Below are positions 28,341 through 37,461 of a stretch of DNA of 64,000 nt, in pieces (position 1 is the stretch's first letter; every line of letters starts with the position of its first letter). This DNA comes from Actinophytocola algeriensis. GTDB taxonomy: Bacteria > Actinomycetota > Actinomycetes > Mycobacteriales > Pseudonocardiaceae. The notes below the pieces were generated by a model. That model was not told where the DNA came from. It saw only the letters and a program-made list of their open reading frames with translations, and did no database searches. Made by a program: the position numbers and the translations under genes. The stretch covers positions 691,698 to 755,697 of the forward strand of contig NZ_JACHJQ010000006.1 of assembly GCF_014203735.1 (NCBI RefSeq). Direction: 5' to 3'.

Positions 28341-29270
28341 TCATTCGCCCTCCGTGAGGTCCGACCAACCGTCCGCGAGGAGTGCGGCGAGATGCTGACG
28401 CGGGGCGTCCGCGAACTCTCGTGCCTGGTCATGGCCCTGCTCGCGCAGTGCGCGGTCCCAGATGAGCGCCCGTGCGACTTTCCCCACCCAGCATGCCAGC
28501 TCCAGCTCGGCGACGAGTTCCCGAGGTGGCGCGAGGTCGCTCCACACCTCCAGGTAGGCGTCGCGGACGCGCCGGACGGCGGGATCGTCCTGGCCGACGC
28601 CGAGCCGGGCGCGGACCACGGCGGCGGTCACCAGCATGCTCGCGAACGGGTGCGCGACGACCGCGTCGCCCCAGTCGTAGAAGCGGGCGCGGTCGCCGTC
28701 GAGGAACACGTTCCGGGGGTGGAGGTCGTTGTGGTCGATGCTCGCGGGCACTGGTGACGCGGCGAGCCGGGCGCACCACTTCGCGTAGGTGCCGCGCAGG
28801 GCACGGACCTCGGGCCCGGCCGTGACCGCGGCCACAGCCTCGTCGAACCGGGCCGGCATGGTCTCCGGGCGCATGTCGGCGACCCCGTAGGACAGCAGTG
28901 CGCCGGTGTGCGCGGCCAGATCCCGTTGCAGGGCGGCGTACTGCGGCAGGACCGTGACGAGCCCGGCGACGAGGTCGGTGCCCGCGTCGCCGAGGGTGGT
29001 GCCGCCGTCGGGCAGGAGGACCCAGCCGCGGTCGACGTCGACGGCGATCGGCCGCAGTGCGTGGTCCGGGGCGACCCTGGGGAGCAGCTCGTACAGGGCC
29101 ACCTCGAACACCGTGCCCGTGCCGGGTGCCTTCAGCCAGACCGGGCCGCCGGTGGTCGGTGCGGTGTGCACGGTGCCCCACGGTCGGTCGTGCGGGCAGG
29201 TGATCTCCCCGGTCCTGCGCAACCCGGCGGCCGCGAGCCGCTGGTCGAGCCACTCCGCGCGGTCGCTCAT
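28341..29270 (-). CDS. Aminoglycoside phosphotransferase (APH) family kinase
   Basis: 309 residues of the APH/choline-kinase fold. An ATP-binding N-lobe includes GPVWLKAPGTGTVFEVALYELL. The catalytic loop is IDHNDLHPRNVFLDGDRARFYDWGDAV (HxDLHxxN with a following D-W-G), near residues 190-217. It should phosphorylate an antibiotic hydroxyl or a small metabolite. It is the last gene of a three-gene operon with an MFS exporter and a two-domain SRPBCC protein, joined by an ATGA overlap at 29267-29270, a context that favours drug inactivation plus efflux. Which compound is unknown. Confidence 0.85.
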   Translation of the reverse strand: MSDRAEWLDQRLAAAGLRRTGEITCPHDRPWGTVHTAPTTGGPVWLKAPGTGTVFEVALYELLPRVAPDHALRPIAVDVDRGWVLLPDGGTTLGDAGTDLVAGLVTVLPQYAALQRDLAAHTGALLSYGVADMRPETMPARFDEAVAAVTAGPEVRALRGTYAKWCARLAASPVPASIDHNDLHPRNVFLDGDRARFYDWGDAVVAHPFASMLVTAAVVRARLGVGQDDPAVRRVRDAYLEVWSDLAPPRELVAELELACWVGKVARALIWDRALREQGHDQAREFADAPRQHLAALLADGWSDLTEGE

Positions 29271-30628
29271 GTCCGCAACCGCACCACGAGGGCCGCGGCC
29301 AGCAGCACCACGCCGGCACAGATGGCCGCCGACGCGTTCAGGCCGCCGACGAGCCCGCCGTCGCCTCGCGCCACGGCCATGCCGACCACTCCGAGGACGG
29401 CGACGCCTGTCGCGAGTCCCAGCTCCCCGGCGGTCTCGGTGAGCGCGGCCGCGGCGCCTGCCTCCTCCGTGTGTACCGCCTGCATCGCCATGATCGCGCA
29501 CAGTCCGCCCATGGGCCCGATCCCGATGCTCTGCACCACCATGCCCGTGATCATCAGCGGCAGTCCGCCGTCGACCTGGGTGAGCAGGAGGAAGCCGGCG
29601 GCGGCGACCACGAGCCCGCCACCGATCACGAGCGGGGTGCGGATGTGCCTGGTCAGCAGGGGTGACACCTGGATGACCAGCAGCATCGCCAGCGTGCTGG
29701 GCAGCAGCCACAGCGCGGTCTGGAGGGTCGAGAGCCCTTCGACCCGTTGCAGGTACAGGGAAACGAACAGCGTGTTGCCCGCGGTCAGGCCCGCGACGAC
29801 GGTGAGGAGCAACCCGGCGCGGAAGACGCGGTTGCGGAACAGCCCGAGGTCGAGCAGCGGCGTGGTGAGCCTGCGCTGCCGTGCGACGAACACGTACCCC
29901 GCGCAGAGCCCGGCCACGACCGCCCCGGCCGATCCGGCACCGAAACCATTGCGGGACAGCTCTTTCAGGCCGTACACCACGGCCAGGACCGCGACGAGCG
30001 AGAGCGCGACACTCGGCACGTCCAGCCGGGCGGGGCCGGGGTTGCGGTGTTCCGGCAGCCACACCGGCCCGAGCACGAGCAGCACCACCATCACGGGCAC
30101 GCCGATCAGGAACGCGGCACCCCACCAGAAGTACTCGAGCACGGCGCCGCCGAGCACGGGTCCGAGCGCGGAACCGCCCATGAAGCAGCCCATCCAGATC
30201 GCCATCGCGGTCGCGTGCTGCTTGCGGTCGGTGAACATGGTGTGGATCAGCGACATCGTGGACGGCATGATCGTCGCGCCGGCGACGCCGAGCAGTGCCC
30301 TGGTGGCGATGAGCATCTCCGGCGACGTCGAGCAGGCGGCGAGCACGGACGCGACGGCGAACGCGGCGCCGCCGATGAGCAGCAAGCGCTTGCGGCCGAC
30401 GCGGTCGCCGACGTGGCCCATCGTCACGAGCAGTCCGGCCAGCACGAACCCGTAGATGTCGGTGATCCACAACTGCTGGATGTCGCTCGCGCCGAGGCTC
30501 GTGGCGAGGTGCGGGATGGCGAGGTAGAGCACGCTCATGTCGAGCGCGACGAGGATCGTGGGCAGGGCGAGGACGCCGAGGCCGATCCACTCGCGGCGGC
30601 CGGCTCTCGGCGAAGCGAGCGTGGTCAC
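29267..30628 (-). CDS. MFS drug exporter, DHA2 family (LfrA/SmvA-like)
   Basis: 453 residues with about 14 membrane helices. Motif A appears as GHVGDRVGRKRLLLIG, the antiporter motif C as MGCFMGGSALGPVLGG near residue 150, and the N-terminal LDMSVLYLAIPHLATSL carries the DHA2 D1-type motif. Proteins of this group expel quaternary ammonium compounds, dyes and some antibiotics in exchange for protons. GTG at 30628 overlaps the SRPBCC stop as GTGA, and its stop overlaps the APH start, so all three are translationally coupled. Confidence 0.9.
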   Translation of the reverse strand: MTTLASPRAGRREWIGLGVLALPTILVALDMSVLYLAIPHLATSLGASDIQQLWITDIYGFVLAGLLVTMGHVGDRVGRKRLLLIGGAAFAVASVLAACSTSPEMLIATRALLGVAGATIMPSTMSLIHTMFTDRKQHATAMAIWMGCFMGGSALGPVLGGAVLEYFWWGAAFLIGVPVMVVLLVLGPVWLPEHRNPGPARLDVPSVALSLVAVLAVVYGLKELSRNGFGAGSAGAVVAGLCAGYVFVARQRRLTTPLLDLGLFRNRVFRAGLLLTVVAGLTAGNTLFVSLYLQRVEGLSTLQTALWLLPSTLAMLLVIQVSPLLTRHIRTPLVIGGGLVVAAAGFLLLTQVDGGLPLMITGMVVQSIGIGPMGGLCAIMAMQAVHTEEAGAAAALTETAGELGLATGVAVLGVVGMAVARGDGGLVGGLNASAAICAGVVLLAAALVVRLRT

Positions 30629-31512
30629 CGCAGTCCCTCCACGAGCACGCCGTCGCCCATGCCTGGCCAGTCGATGGACAGCCAGATGGGCCGGGGGTCC
30701 GCCAGTTCGTGGAACCGGCGCAGAGCCGCGAGGCCGCTGAGCCAGCCCGTCCAGTCGGCGTAGGGCGGGTTGTCGCCGTCGAAGCCGCTGTTCACGAACG
30801 TGAGCCGGGTCCTGCCCCGCGACCCTTCGAGCTCCCAGGTCGACACCATGTCGCCCCAGTCGAGGCCGACGCGCCTGCCGGGTTCGAGGTCGACGATGCG
30901 GGCGGTGGCGTCCTCGTCGTCGAAGTTGTCACCCATGGCCCACCGGCCGCCGACGTGCGGTTCGACGGACATGTTGGCCAGGAACCACTGGCGGAAGCGC
31001 TCGGGTTCCATGAGGGAGGCGTAGACGTCGTCCGGCTCGGCACCGACGGTGAGCTCCGCGCGGAAGGTCTCCTTCTGCGTGAAGTCGCACTTCGGGGTGG
31101 TCTCGCGGCCCTCGACGTGGTCGACGAGGTTGGCGATGGCCAGTGACCAGAACGTGCCGAGGATCGAGAGCGGGGTGTTGTTGGCCACCGCGTCCGCGTG
31201 CAGCGGAACATCGCTCTGCGACAACGCGATCACCGTGTCCCCGTCCTCTTCGGACAGTGCCACCTCGACGGTGGTGGTGACGCCGTGCAGGTGCCACTCG
31301 AAGCGCAGGTTGTGGTCGTCGGCGTGCAGGAGGCGCTGACTTGGCTCCTCGCCGTCGGGCGTGTGGCGGCCCCAGAACGCGAAGGTGTGCGGCAGGTCCA
31401 CCTCGGCCCGCTCGGCGAGCCAGACCTCGAGCGCGGCGGCGTCGGTGAGCGCGGCACGAACGGTGGCGAGCGGAGCCGTGGTCCTGCCACGGATCCTCAT
31501 CTGGTTCGTCAT
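30625..31512 (-). CDS. SRPBCC (AHSA1-like) protein, two domains
   Basis: 295 residues made of two START/SRPBCC-like halves (about 1-135 and 145-290). Each begins with a strand such as RIRGRTTAPLATVRAAL or FRAELTVGAEPDDVYASLMEPERFRQWF. Such proteins bind hydrophobic small molecules in a deep cavity. It is the first gene of the operon with the exporter and APH kinase, so it may sense, sequester or chaperone the same compound. The ATG at 31512 has no ribosome-binding site, but a promoter ends six bases before it, implying a leaderless transcript. Confidence 0.85.
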   Translation of the reverse strand: MTNQMRIRGRTTAPLATVRAALTDAAALEVWLAERAEVDLPHTFAFWGRHTPDGEEPSQRLLHADDHNLRFEWHLHGVTTTVEVALSEEDGDTVIALSQSDVPLHADAVANNTPLSILGTFWSLAIANLVDHVEGRETTPKCDFTQKETFRAELTVGAEPDDVYASLMEPERFRQWFLANMSVEPHVGGRWAMGDNFDDEDATARIVDLEPGRRVGLDWGDMVSTWELEGSRGRTRLTFVNSGFDGDNPPYADWTGWLSGLAALRRFHELADPRPIWLSIDWPGMGDGVLVEGLR

Positions 31513-31518
31513 GAGAAG

Positions 31519-31548
31519 AGTCTTGTACGTAAAAGACTATTTTGTCAA
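31519..31548 (-). promoter_or_regulatory. Leaderless promoter overlapping an operator dyad for the SRPBCC-MFS-APH operon
   Basis: On the minus strand a perfect -35 TTGACA (31548-31543) is followed after 18 bp by AAGACT (31524-31519), six bases before the ATG at 31512. The dyad AGTCTT (31519-31524) and AAGACT (31533-31538), spaced by eight bases, covers the -10 region and part of the spacer, so a bound repressor would block the polymerase. No regulator gene is adjacent. Confidence 0.55.
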
Positions 31549-31565
31549 TAGCCCGTGCCCCACCC

Positions 31566-31621
31566 GCATCACACGATCCGGTGATGCCCCTGGCCAGGTC
31601 CGCAATGCCCACATAATGTGG
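31566..31621. promoter_or_regulatory. Inverted repeats downstream of the alpha/beta hydrolase gene
   Basis: GCATCAC (31566-31572) pairs with GTGATGC (31581-31587), and CCACATAATGTGG (31609-31621) is a 13-base palindrome with a central A. They lie between the hydrolase stop (31635) and the SRPBCC promoter. They could end hydrolase transcripts or bind a regulator. Confidence 0.35.
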
Positions 31622-31634
31622 ACATATGTTCGAT

Positions 31635-32456
31635 TCAGCTGCGCCAGAGGTCCACGAGAAGCTCGCTCAACTCCTCCGCCCGCTCGACCTGCGGCATGTG
31701 CCCGGTGTCGCGGAAGAGGTGGACACGTGCGTGCGGCAACAAGGTCCTGGCCGCCTCGAGGTGGGCGGCGGGCAGGATCAGGTCCCGGTCTCCCCAGACC
31801 ACCAGCGTCGGCACCTTGGCCGTGGCGACGGCGGTGAGCAACTCGTCCCGCCAGGCCTGCCGCACCCCGCGCAGGCTCCCGAGGTTGCGCGCGAGGTCGG
31901 TCATGACCCGCGCACCGTGCGGCCGCGTGGCGATCCGGTACCCGTACTCGACCCGTTCGTCGGTCACGTACGCCCGGTCGACGTACAACGACCGCTCCAC
32001 CTGCCGCGCCCCGGCCCGCGACGGGCGCAGCAACAACGCGGCCAACCCCCGGACGGCCAGCAGCCGCAAGGCAATCGTGACTTCCTTGCCGAAGCCCGCA
32101 CTGTTCACGAGGGCCAGCGTGCGCACCCGCTCCGGCGACTGCACGGAAACGCGCATGGCGACCGCTCCCCCGAGCGAGTTGCCGACGAGGTGCACGGGTT
32201 CGGTCAGGCCCACCGCGTCGAGGAACCGCTCGACGAAGTCGGCGAGCGCTTGAAGGCTGTACCGGCCGGGCAACGGGTCGGAACCGCCGAAACCCGCGAG
32301 ATCCACGCTGTAGACCCGAAAGCGGTCGGAGAGGAGTTCATGCTGAGCGCTCCAGTCGGCATGCGTACGCGCGATGCCGTGCAGAAGCACGACAGGATCA
32401 CCGGTCCCGTCGACGCGGTATCGGGTACGCAGGCCGTCTACTCGGACTTCGCTCAT
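31635..32456 (-). CDS. Alpha/beta hydrolase
   Basis: 273 residues with the full catalytic set. The oxyanion-hole segment is VVLLHGIARTHADW near residue 22, the nucleophile elbow is VGNSLGGAVA (Ser near residue 93), the acid lies in VVWGDRDLILP (Asp near 216), and the His is in RDTGHMPQVE near 246. This is the haloperoxidase, epoxide-hydrolase and meta-cleavage hydrolase type of soluble enzyme; the substrate is unknown. The gene follows ethA on the same strand at 253 bases, with no feature recognised between them, so it may be separately transcribed. Confidence 0.85.
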   Translation of the reverse strand: MSEVRVDGLRTRYRVDGTGDPVVLLHGIARTHADWSAQHELLSDRFRVYSVDLAGFGGSDPLPGRYSLQALADFVERFLDAVGLTEPVHLVGNSLGGAVAMRVSVQSPERVRTLALVNSAGFGKEVTIALRLLAVRGLAALLLRPSRAGARQVERSLYVDRAYVTDERVEYGYRIATRPHGARVMTDLARNLGSLRGVRQAWRDELLTAVATAKVPTLVVWGDRDLILPAAHLEAARTLLPHARVHLFRDTGHMPQVERAEELSELLVDLWRS

Positions 32457-32709
32457 CGGGGGTCCTTACCTTCCGCGCTGGCTTTCCGGCACGTTTCAGC
32501 TTTTGGTCTCTCCCTCGCGGGTCCCGCCGGAATCCCGCGCTCCCCACCGAACCTTGACTCTCGGCTCTTCCCCACTTCCTGCTTTGTCCTCGCCGGACGG
32601 GCCTCCTCGCCGGAGGGCAGGTCTCCGGGATGGCCGGGGGTGGCAACGGAGCTGGTTTGGCAAGGACCTCTTTCGGTGGTTTGCCTCGGGAGTGGTGTGG
32701 GGCTTGCGA

Positions 32710-34254
<1,545 letters not shown>

Positions 34255-34260
34255 GTCGAG

Positions 34261-34309
34261 CACGCTATCGACAGGGTGTCGACTCAGTCAACACGCTGTT
34301 GATACCGTG
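34261..34309. promoter_or_regulatory. EthR operator: tandem palindromes within a 49-bp dyad
   Basis: The 60-bp gap between ethA and ethR contains TCGACA-ggg-TGTCGA (34268-34282) and TCAACA-cgc-TGTTGA (34288-34302), with centres 20 bp apart. Outer arms (CACGCTATC, GATACCGTG) extend the symmetry over the whole region. This matches the known mode of EthR, which binds cooperatively over about 55 bp between ethA and ethR in mycobacteria. Confidence 0.8.
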
Positions 34310-34314
34310 GCGTC

Positions 34315-34968
34315 ATGACTGCCGCCGCTCGTCCCGTCCGTGGTCGCCGCGCCTCGCGTCCCACCGGGGACGACCGGGAGCACGCGATCCTCGCGACCGC
34401 GGAACGGCTGCTCGGCGAACGGGCACTGCGCGACATCTCGATCGACGACCTGGCGAAGGGCGCCGGTATCTCGCGGCCGACGTTCTACTTCTACTTCCGC
34501 TCCAAGGAAGCCGTGCTGCTGGCGCTCCTGGACCGGGTGGTGCAGGAGGCCGACGCGGCGGCGACCGTCGTGCCGGACAGCGAACTGGTCACCGACCCGC
34601 CCCGCTTCTGGCGCGAGGTGATCTCGGCGTTCTACCGGACGTTCCGCGACCACCGGCCCGTCACGCTGGCGGCCGCGGAAGCCCGGTGCACCAACGACGA
34701 GGTCCGCGTCCTGTGGTCGTCGGTGATGGCGGCGTGGACCGACCGCGCGGCCACCGCGATCGAGAGCGAACGCGCCAGGGGCGCGGCCCCGCCCGGCTTG
34801 CCTGCCCGCGACCTGGCGATCGCCCTGAGCACGATGAACGAACGGTCGATGCACGCACTCCTGGCAGGCGACGAACCAGCCCTGGCGGAGTCCGACGTGG
34901 TCACAGTCCTGCACACGATCTGGCTGAACGCGATCTACCAGACCACGTCACCCGCACCGGTGGTTTGA
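34315..34968 (+). CDS. ethR: TetR-family repressor, EthR orthologue
   Basis: 217 residues. The N-terminal helix-turn-helix region (GDDREHAILATAERLLGERALRDISIDD and LAKGAGISRPTFYFYFRSKEAVLLALLDRVV, adjoining) is nearly the same as mycobacterial EthR. The C-terminal ligand pocket region keeps RARGAAP, LPA, LA and MNER in order. It should repress ethA and itself through the dyad between the two genes and release on binding a hydrophobic ligand. The small IscA-like gene starts 29 bases downstream. Confidence 0.92.
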   Translation: MTAAARPVRGRRASRPTGDDREHAILATAERLLGERALRDISIDDLAKGAGISRPTFYFYFRSKEAVLLALLDRVVQEADAAATVVPDSELVTDPPRFWREVISAFYRTFRDHRPVTLAAAEARCTNDEVRVLWSSVMAAWTDRAATAIESERARGAAPPGLPARDLAIALSTMNERSMHALLAGDEPALAESDVVTVLHTIWLNAIYQTTSPAPVV

Positions 34969-34997
34969 CCAGCACCCGGCGAGGGCAGCCAGCACCC

Positions 34998-35300
34998 ATG
35001 CTGCACATCACGCCGGAGGCAGGACTGGCCATCAACAAGCTCGTCAACGCCCAGGGCGTTGGCGCGGGTGGTGGCCTGCGCGTGGAGGCACGCGCCGGCG
35101 AGCCGGACTTCGAGATGTCGGTCGCCCCCATCCCGGACGACACCGACTCCGTCGTCACCGAGGAGACGACCGGCGCCCGGGTGATGCTGGACGCGTTGAC
35201 CGCCGACTACGTCGACGACAAGACCCTGGACGTGGCCGACACCGTCGAGAGCACAGCCCGCTTCGCACTGACCGAACAGGGCATCTCCGACCGCGACTGA
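34998..35300 (+). CDS. IscA/HesB-like fold protein lacking cysteines (100 aa)
   Basis: The sequence follows the HesB/IscA biosynthesis domain: LHITPEAGLAINKLV at the start, GGGLRVEARAGEPDFEMSV in the middle, and MLDALTADYVDDKTLDV. It contains no cysteine at all, so it cannot hold an iron-sulfur cluster as IscA does. Small actinomycete proteins of this kind are often labelled Fe-S assembly protein, but their function is not established. ATG at 34998 is used; the ribosome-binding site is weak. It may be cotranscribed with ethR. Confidence 0.75.
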   Translation: MLHITPEAGLAINKLVNAQGVGAGGGLRVEARAGEPDFEMSVAPIPDDTDSVVTEETTGARVMLDALTADYVDDKTLDVADTVESTARFALTEQGISDRD

Positions 35301-35391
35301 CCACACCGGAAACCAGCACAGCTGACACAGACCGGCCCCTTGACGCCGCTGACTACTGCCATTAGCTTTTGGGCTATGCAAGGTAGCGAGC

Positions 35392-35961
35392 ATGCCTAGG
35401 GCCGGCCTCTCCACGACAGCTGTCGTGGACGCGGCGTTGGCCGTGGCCGACGAGCACGGGGTCGACGCGCTCACCCTCGCCGCGGTGGCGCAGCGGACCG
35501 GGGTGGCGACCCCGTCCCTGTACAAGCACGTCGCAGGGCTCGGGGAGCTGCGCACGCTGCTCGGCGCCCGGGTCATCGGCGACATGGCCGACCACTTCAC
35601 GAGAACGGTGCTCGGCCGCAGTGGGGACGACGCCGTCGCCGCCCTCATGCACGCCTACCGCGACTACGTGCGCCAGTACCCCGCCCGGTACGCGGCCATG
35701 CCGCTCGACCCGCTCCACGACCCCGCCCTCGCCGCCGCGGGCGGCAAACTCCTCGACGTCGTGCTCGCCGCCCTGCGGGCCTACGGCCTGGCCGGCTCCG
35801 ACGCCATCCACGCCACCCGCTGCCTGCGGGCCGTCGCCCACGGGTTCAGTTCGCTGGAGGCGGGCGGCGGTTTCGGCCTGCCGGAAGACCTCGACCAGAC
35901 CTACGACCAGCTGGTCAGCACCGTCATCGCCACCCTGAGACCACCCCCCAGACCGGAGTGA
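35392..35961 (+). CDS. TetR/AcrR-family transcriptional regulator (WHG-type C-terminus)
   Basis: 189 residues. The helix-turn-helix is VVDAALAVADEHGVDALTLAAVAQRTGVATPSLYKHVAGL in two adjoining parts, near residues 10-50. The C-terminal part (ALMHAYRDYVRQYPARYAAMP, then RCLRAVAHGFSSLEAGGGFG) is the WHG subfamily. Upstream, TAGC/GCTA repeats around 35362-35387 may be its operator. The stop overlaps the next start as GTGA, so it probably controls its own operon with the membrane protein. Confidence 0.88.
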   Translation: MPRAGLSTTAVVDAALAVADEHGVDALTLAAVAQRTGVATPSLYKHVAGLGELRTLLGARVIGDMADHFTRTVLGRSGDDAVAALMHAYRDYVRQYPARYAAMPLDPLHDPALAAAGGKLLDVVLAALRAYGLAGSDAIHATRCLRAVAHGFSSLEAGGGFGLPEDLDQTYDQLVSTVIATLRPPPRPE

Positions 35962-36560
35962 AGGCCATGCCCAGAATCGCGCTCGCCGTCGCCGGTGTGC
36001 TGTTCCTGCTCTACCCCGTCGTCCGGCCGTGGGACGACGAGACCACCGCCGCCGGGGCGCACGCCGCCATGGCCTCCGGTGCGTGGGTGGCCTCCCACCT
36101 CTTCGCCATGGTCGGGTTCATCCTCATCGGGCTCGCGCTGCTGGGCTTACGGGACCTGGTCGGCACCACCGCGGTCGCGGTCATGTGGGCCGGTGCCGGG
36201 TTGACGCTGACCTACTACGGCGCAGAGGACTTCGGTCTGCACGCGGCCGCCACCACCGCGGGCACCGACCTGCTCGCCGTCGCGGAGGCCACGCGCTACC
36301 ACCCGGTCGCCGTCACGGCGTTCGGGGCCGGGCTGGTCGCGCTCGCGGTCGGTGCGGTGCTGGTCGCGCTCAAGGTCCGGCAGCCGGGCGCGTGGGTGTT
36401 CGCCGCCGGGTTCGTGCTGTTCCTGCCGCAGTTCTTCACCCCGGCGCCGGTGCGGATCGCGCACGGAGTGCTGATGCTGGCCGGGCTGGTGTGGTTCGCG
36501 GTCTCGCTAGGCGGCGAACGCACCGCGCAGCGACCGGTACAGCAGGCCGGCGTCGCCTAG
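35958..36560 (+). CDS. Membrane protein cotranscribed with a TetR regulator (200 aa)
   Basis: Five to six hydrophobic helices (IALAVAGVLFLLYPVV, LFAMVGFILIGLALLGL, AVAVMWAGAGLTLTYYG and others) with no known motif. GTG at 35958 overlaps the TetR stop; ATG at 35967 is an alternative. The gene overlaps the convergent nurA by 54 bases at its 3' end. Function unknown; transport or stress relief under the coupled regulator is a guess. Confidence 0.65.
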   Translation: MKAMPRIALAVAGVLFLLYPVVRPWDDETTAAGAHAAMASGAWVASHLFAMVGFILIGLALLGLRDLVGTTAVAVMWAGAGLTLTYYGAEDFGLHAAATTAGTDLLAVAEATRYHPVAVTAFGAGLVALAVGAVLVALKVRQPGAWVFAAGFVLFLPQFFTPAPVRIAHGVLMLAGLVWFAVSLGGERTAQRPVQQAGVA

Positions 36561-37451
36561 GCGGTGCTTCAGCTGACGCTCCAGACCACCGATCGGCACG
36601 AGGTTCTGCGGGGCTCGCGGGTCCTTGTGCGGGACGCTTGCCAGGGCGGGCAGCACCAACGCCGTCACGTCGGCCAGCGCCACCGCCTCCTCGACCGCGA
36701 GATCGGCCGAGCACTCCAGCCGCACGACCGCCGCCCACGGCGCGCGCGTGGCCCCCGGCAGGCGCAGGTACCAGGAGCGCCGCTCCCACGAGGTGCCCAT
36801 GCCGAACACGGGGCTCCGCTGCCCCGGCCCGAGCGCGCCGATCACCACCGCCTGCTCGCGCTGCAGGTAGGACTTCTGGTGCGTCTTGACGTACCCGACG
36901 GTCCTGGCGAGGTGGGTGCGGCCGCGTAGCGGGCCGTCGACGACCAGCAGGTCGTCCTCCGCACCCGACTGCTCGCGCCACCGGGCCGCCAGCTCCACCT
37001 CCAGCTCGGACATCCGGTGCGTCACCCCGAAGGTCAGCTTGTCGAGGCCGCCGAGCGTGCGGTGGAACGCGTAGGTGGCGTGCCGGGTCTTGATGTCCTC
37101 GCCCTGCTCGGCGAAGAAGCCGCGGTCGACCTTCCAGTCGACGATCTGCGCCGCGCCGTCGCAGCGGACCAGCCCCGCCGCGACCGAGGCGGCGATGCCC
37201 GGCACCGGCTCGGGACCGTCCCCGTGGTGCCAGATCCGGGCGTCGATCCGCTGGACGCCGTCGAGGAACAGCACCGAGCCGGGCAGCGGTCCCGGTGCCG
37301 GCGTGATCGGTTGCCACCGCTCCGCGGGGACCTCCAGGCCGACGTCGAGGCGGGCGGTGGACTCGCGGCCGTCCAGCTCGTCCCCGCGCGCGACCCCGTA
37401 CCCGGGATCCCACGGATCGACGGTGTAGGTCGGCGCCAGCAGTCCGGTCAT
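36507..37451 (-). CDS. nurA: NurA-family nuclease
   Basis: 314 residues matching the NurA domain, an RNase H-like 5'-3' nuclease of archaeal DNA end resection. The metal-binding Asp is in VLFLDGVQRID (Asp 64) and a second in LLVVDGPLRGR (Asp 172). GYVKTHQKSYL follows, then a C-terminal EEAVALADVTA and GGLERQLKHRLGD (His 296). It is the last gene of the herA-sbcD-sbcC-nurA operon and starts 10 bases after sbcC, with GAGGGTG upstream of ATG 37451. In archaea NurA works bound to the HerA hexamer; the same partner is encoded here. Confidence 0.85.
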   Translation of the reverse strand: MTGLLAPTYTVDPWDPGYGVARGDELDGRESTARLDVGLEVPAERWQPITPAPGPLPGSVLFLDGVQRIDARIWHHGDGPEPVPGIAASVAAGLVRCDGAAQIVDWKVDRGFFAEQGEDIKTRHATYAFHRTLGGLDKLTFGVTHRMSELEVELAARWREQSGAEDDLLVVDGPLRGRTHLARTVGYVKTHQKSYLQREQAVVIGALGPGQRSPVFGMGTSWERRSWYLRLPGATRAPWAAVVRLECSADLAVEEAVALADVTALVLPALASVPHKDPRAPQNLVPIGGLERQLKHRLGDAGLLYRSLRGAFAA

Positions 37452-37461
37452 GGCTGCACCC

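Noticed and set aside
31620-31634. Possible tRNA-like GTTCGATTC near 31628
   Set aside because: No acceptor stem or anticodon arm can be folded around it. No tRNA was found elsewhere in the window.
32457-32709. Possible small gene between ethA and the alpha/beta hydrolase
   Set aside because: Frames here are short, rich in Arg/Pro/Ser and lack a ribosome-binding site. Only weak inverted repeats (CCTCC/GGAGG type) are visible.
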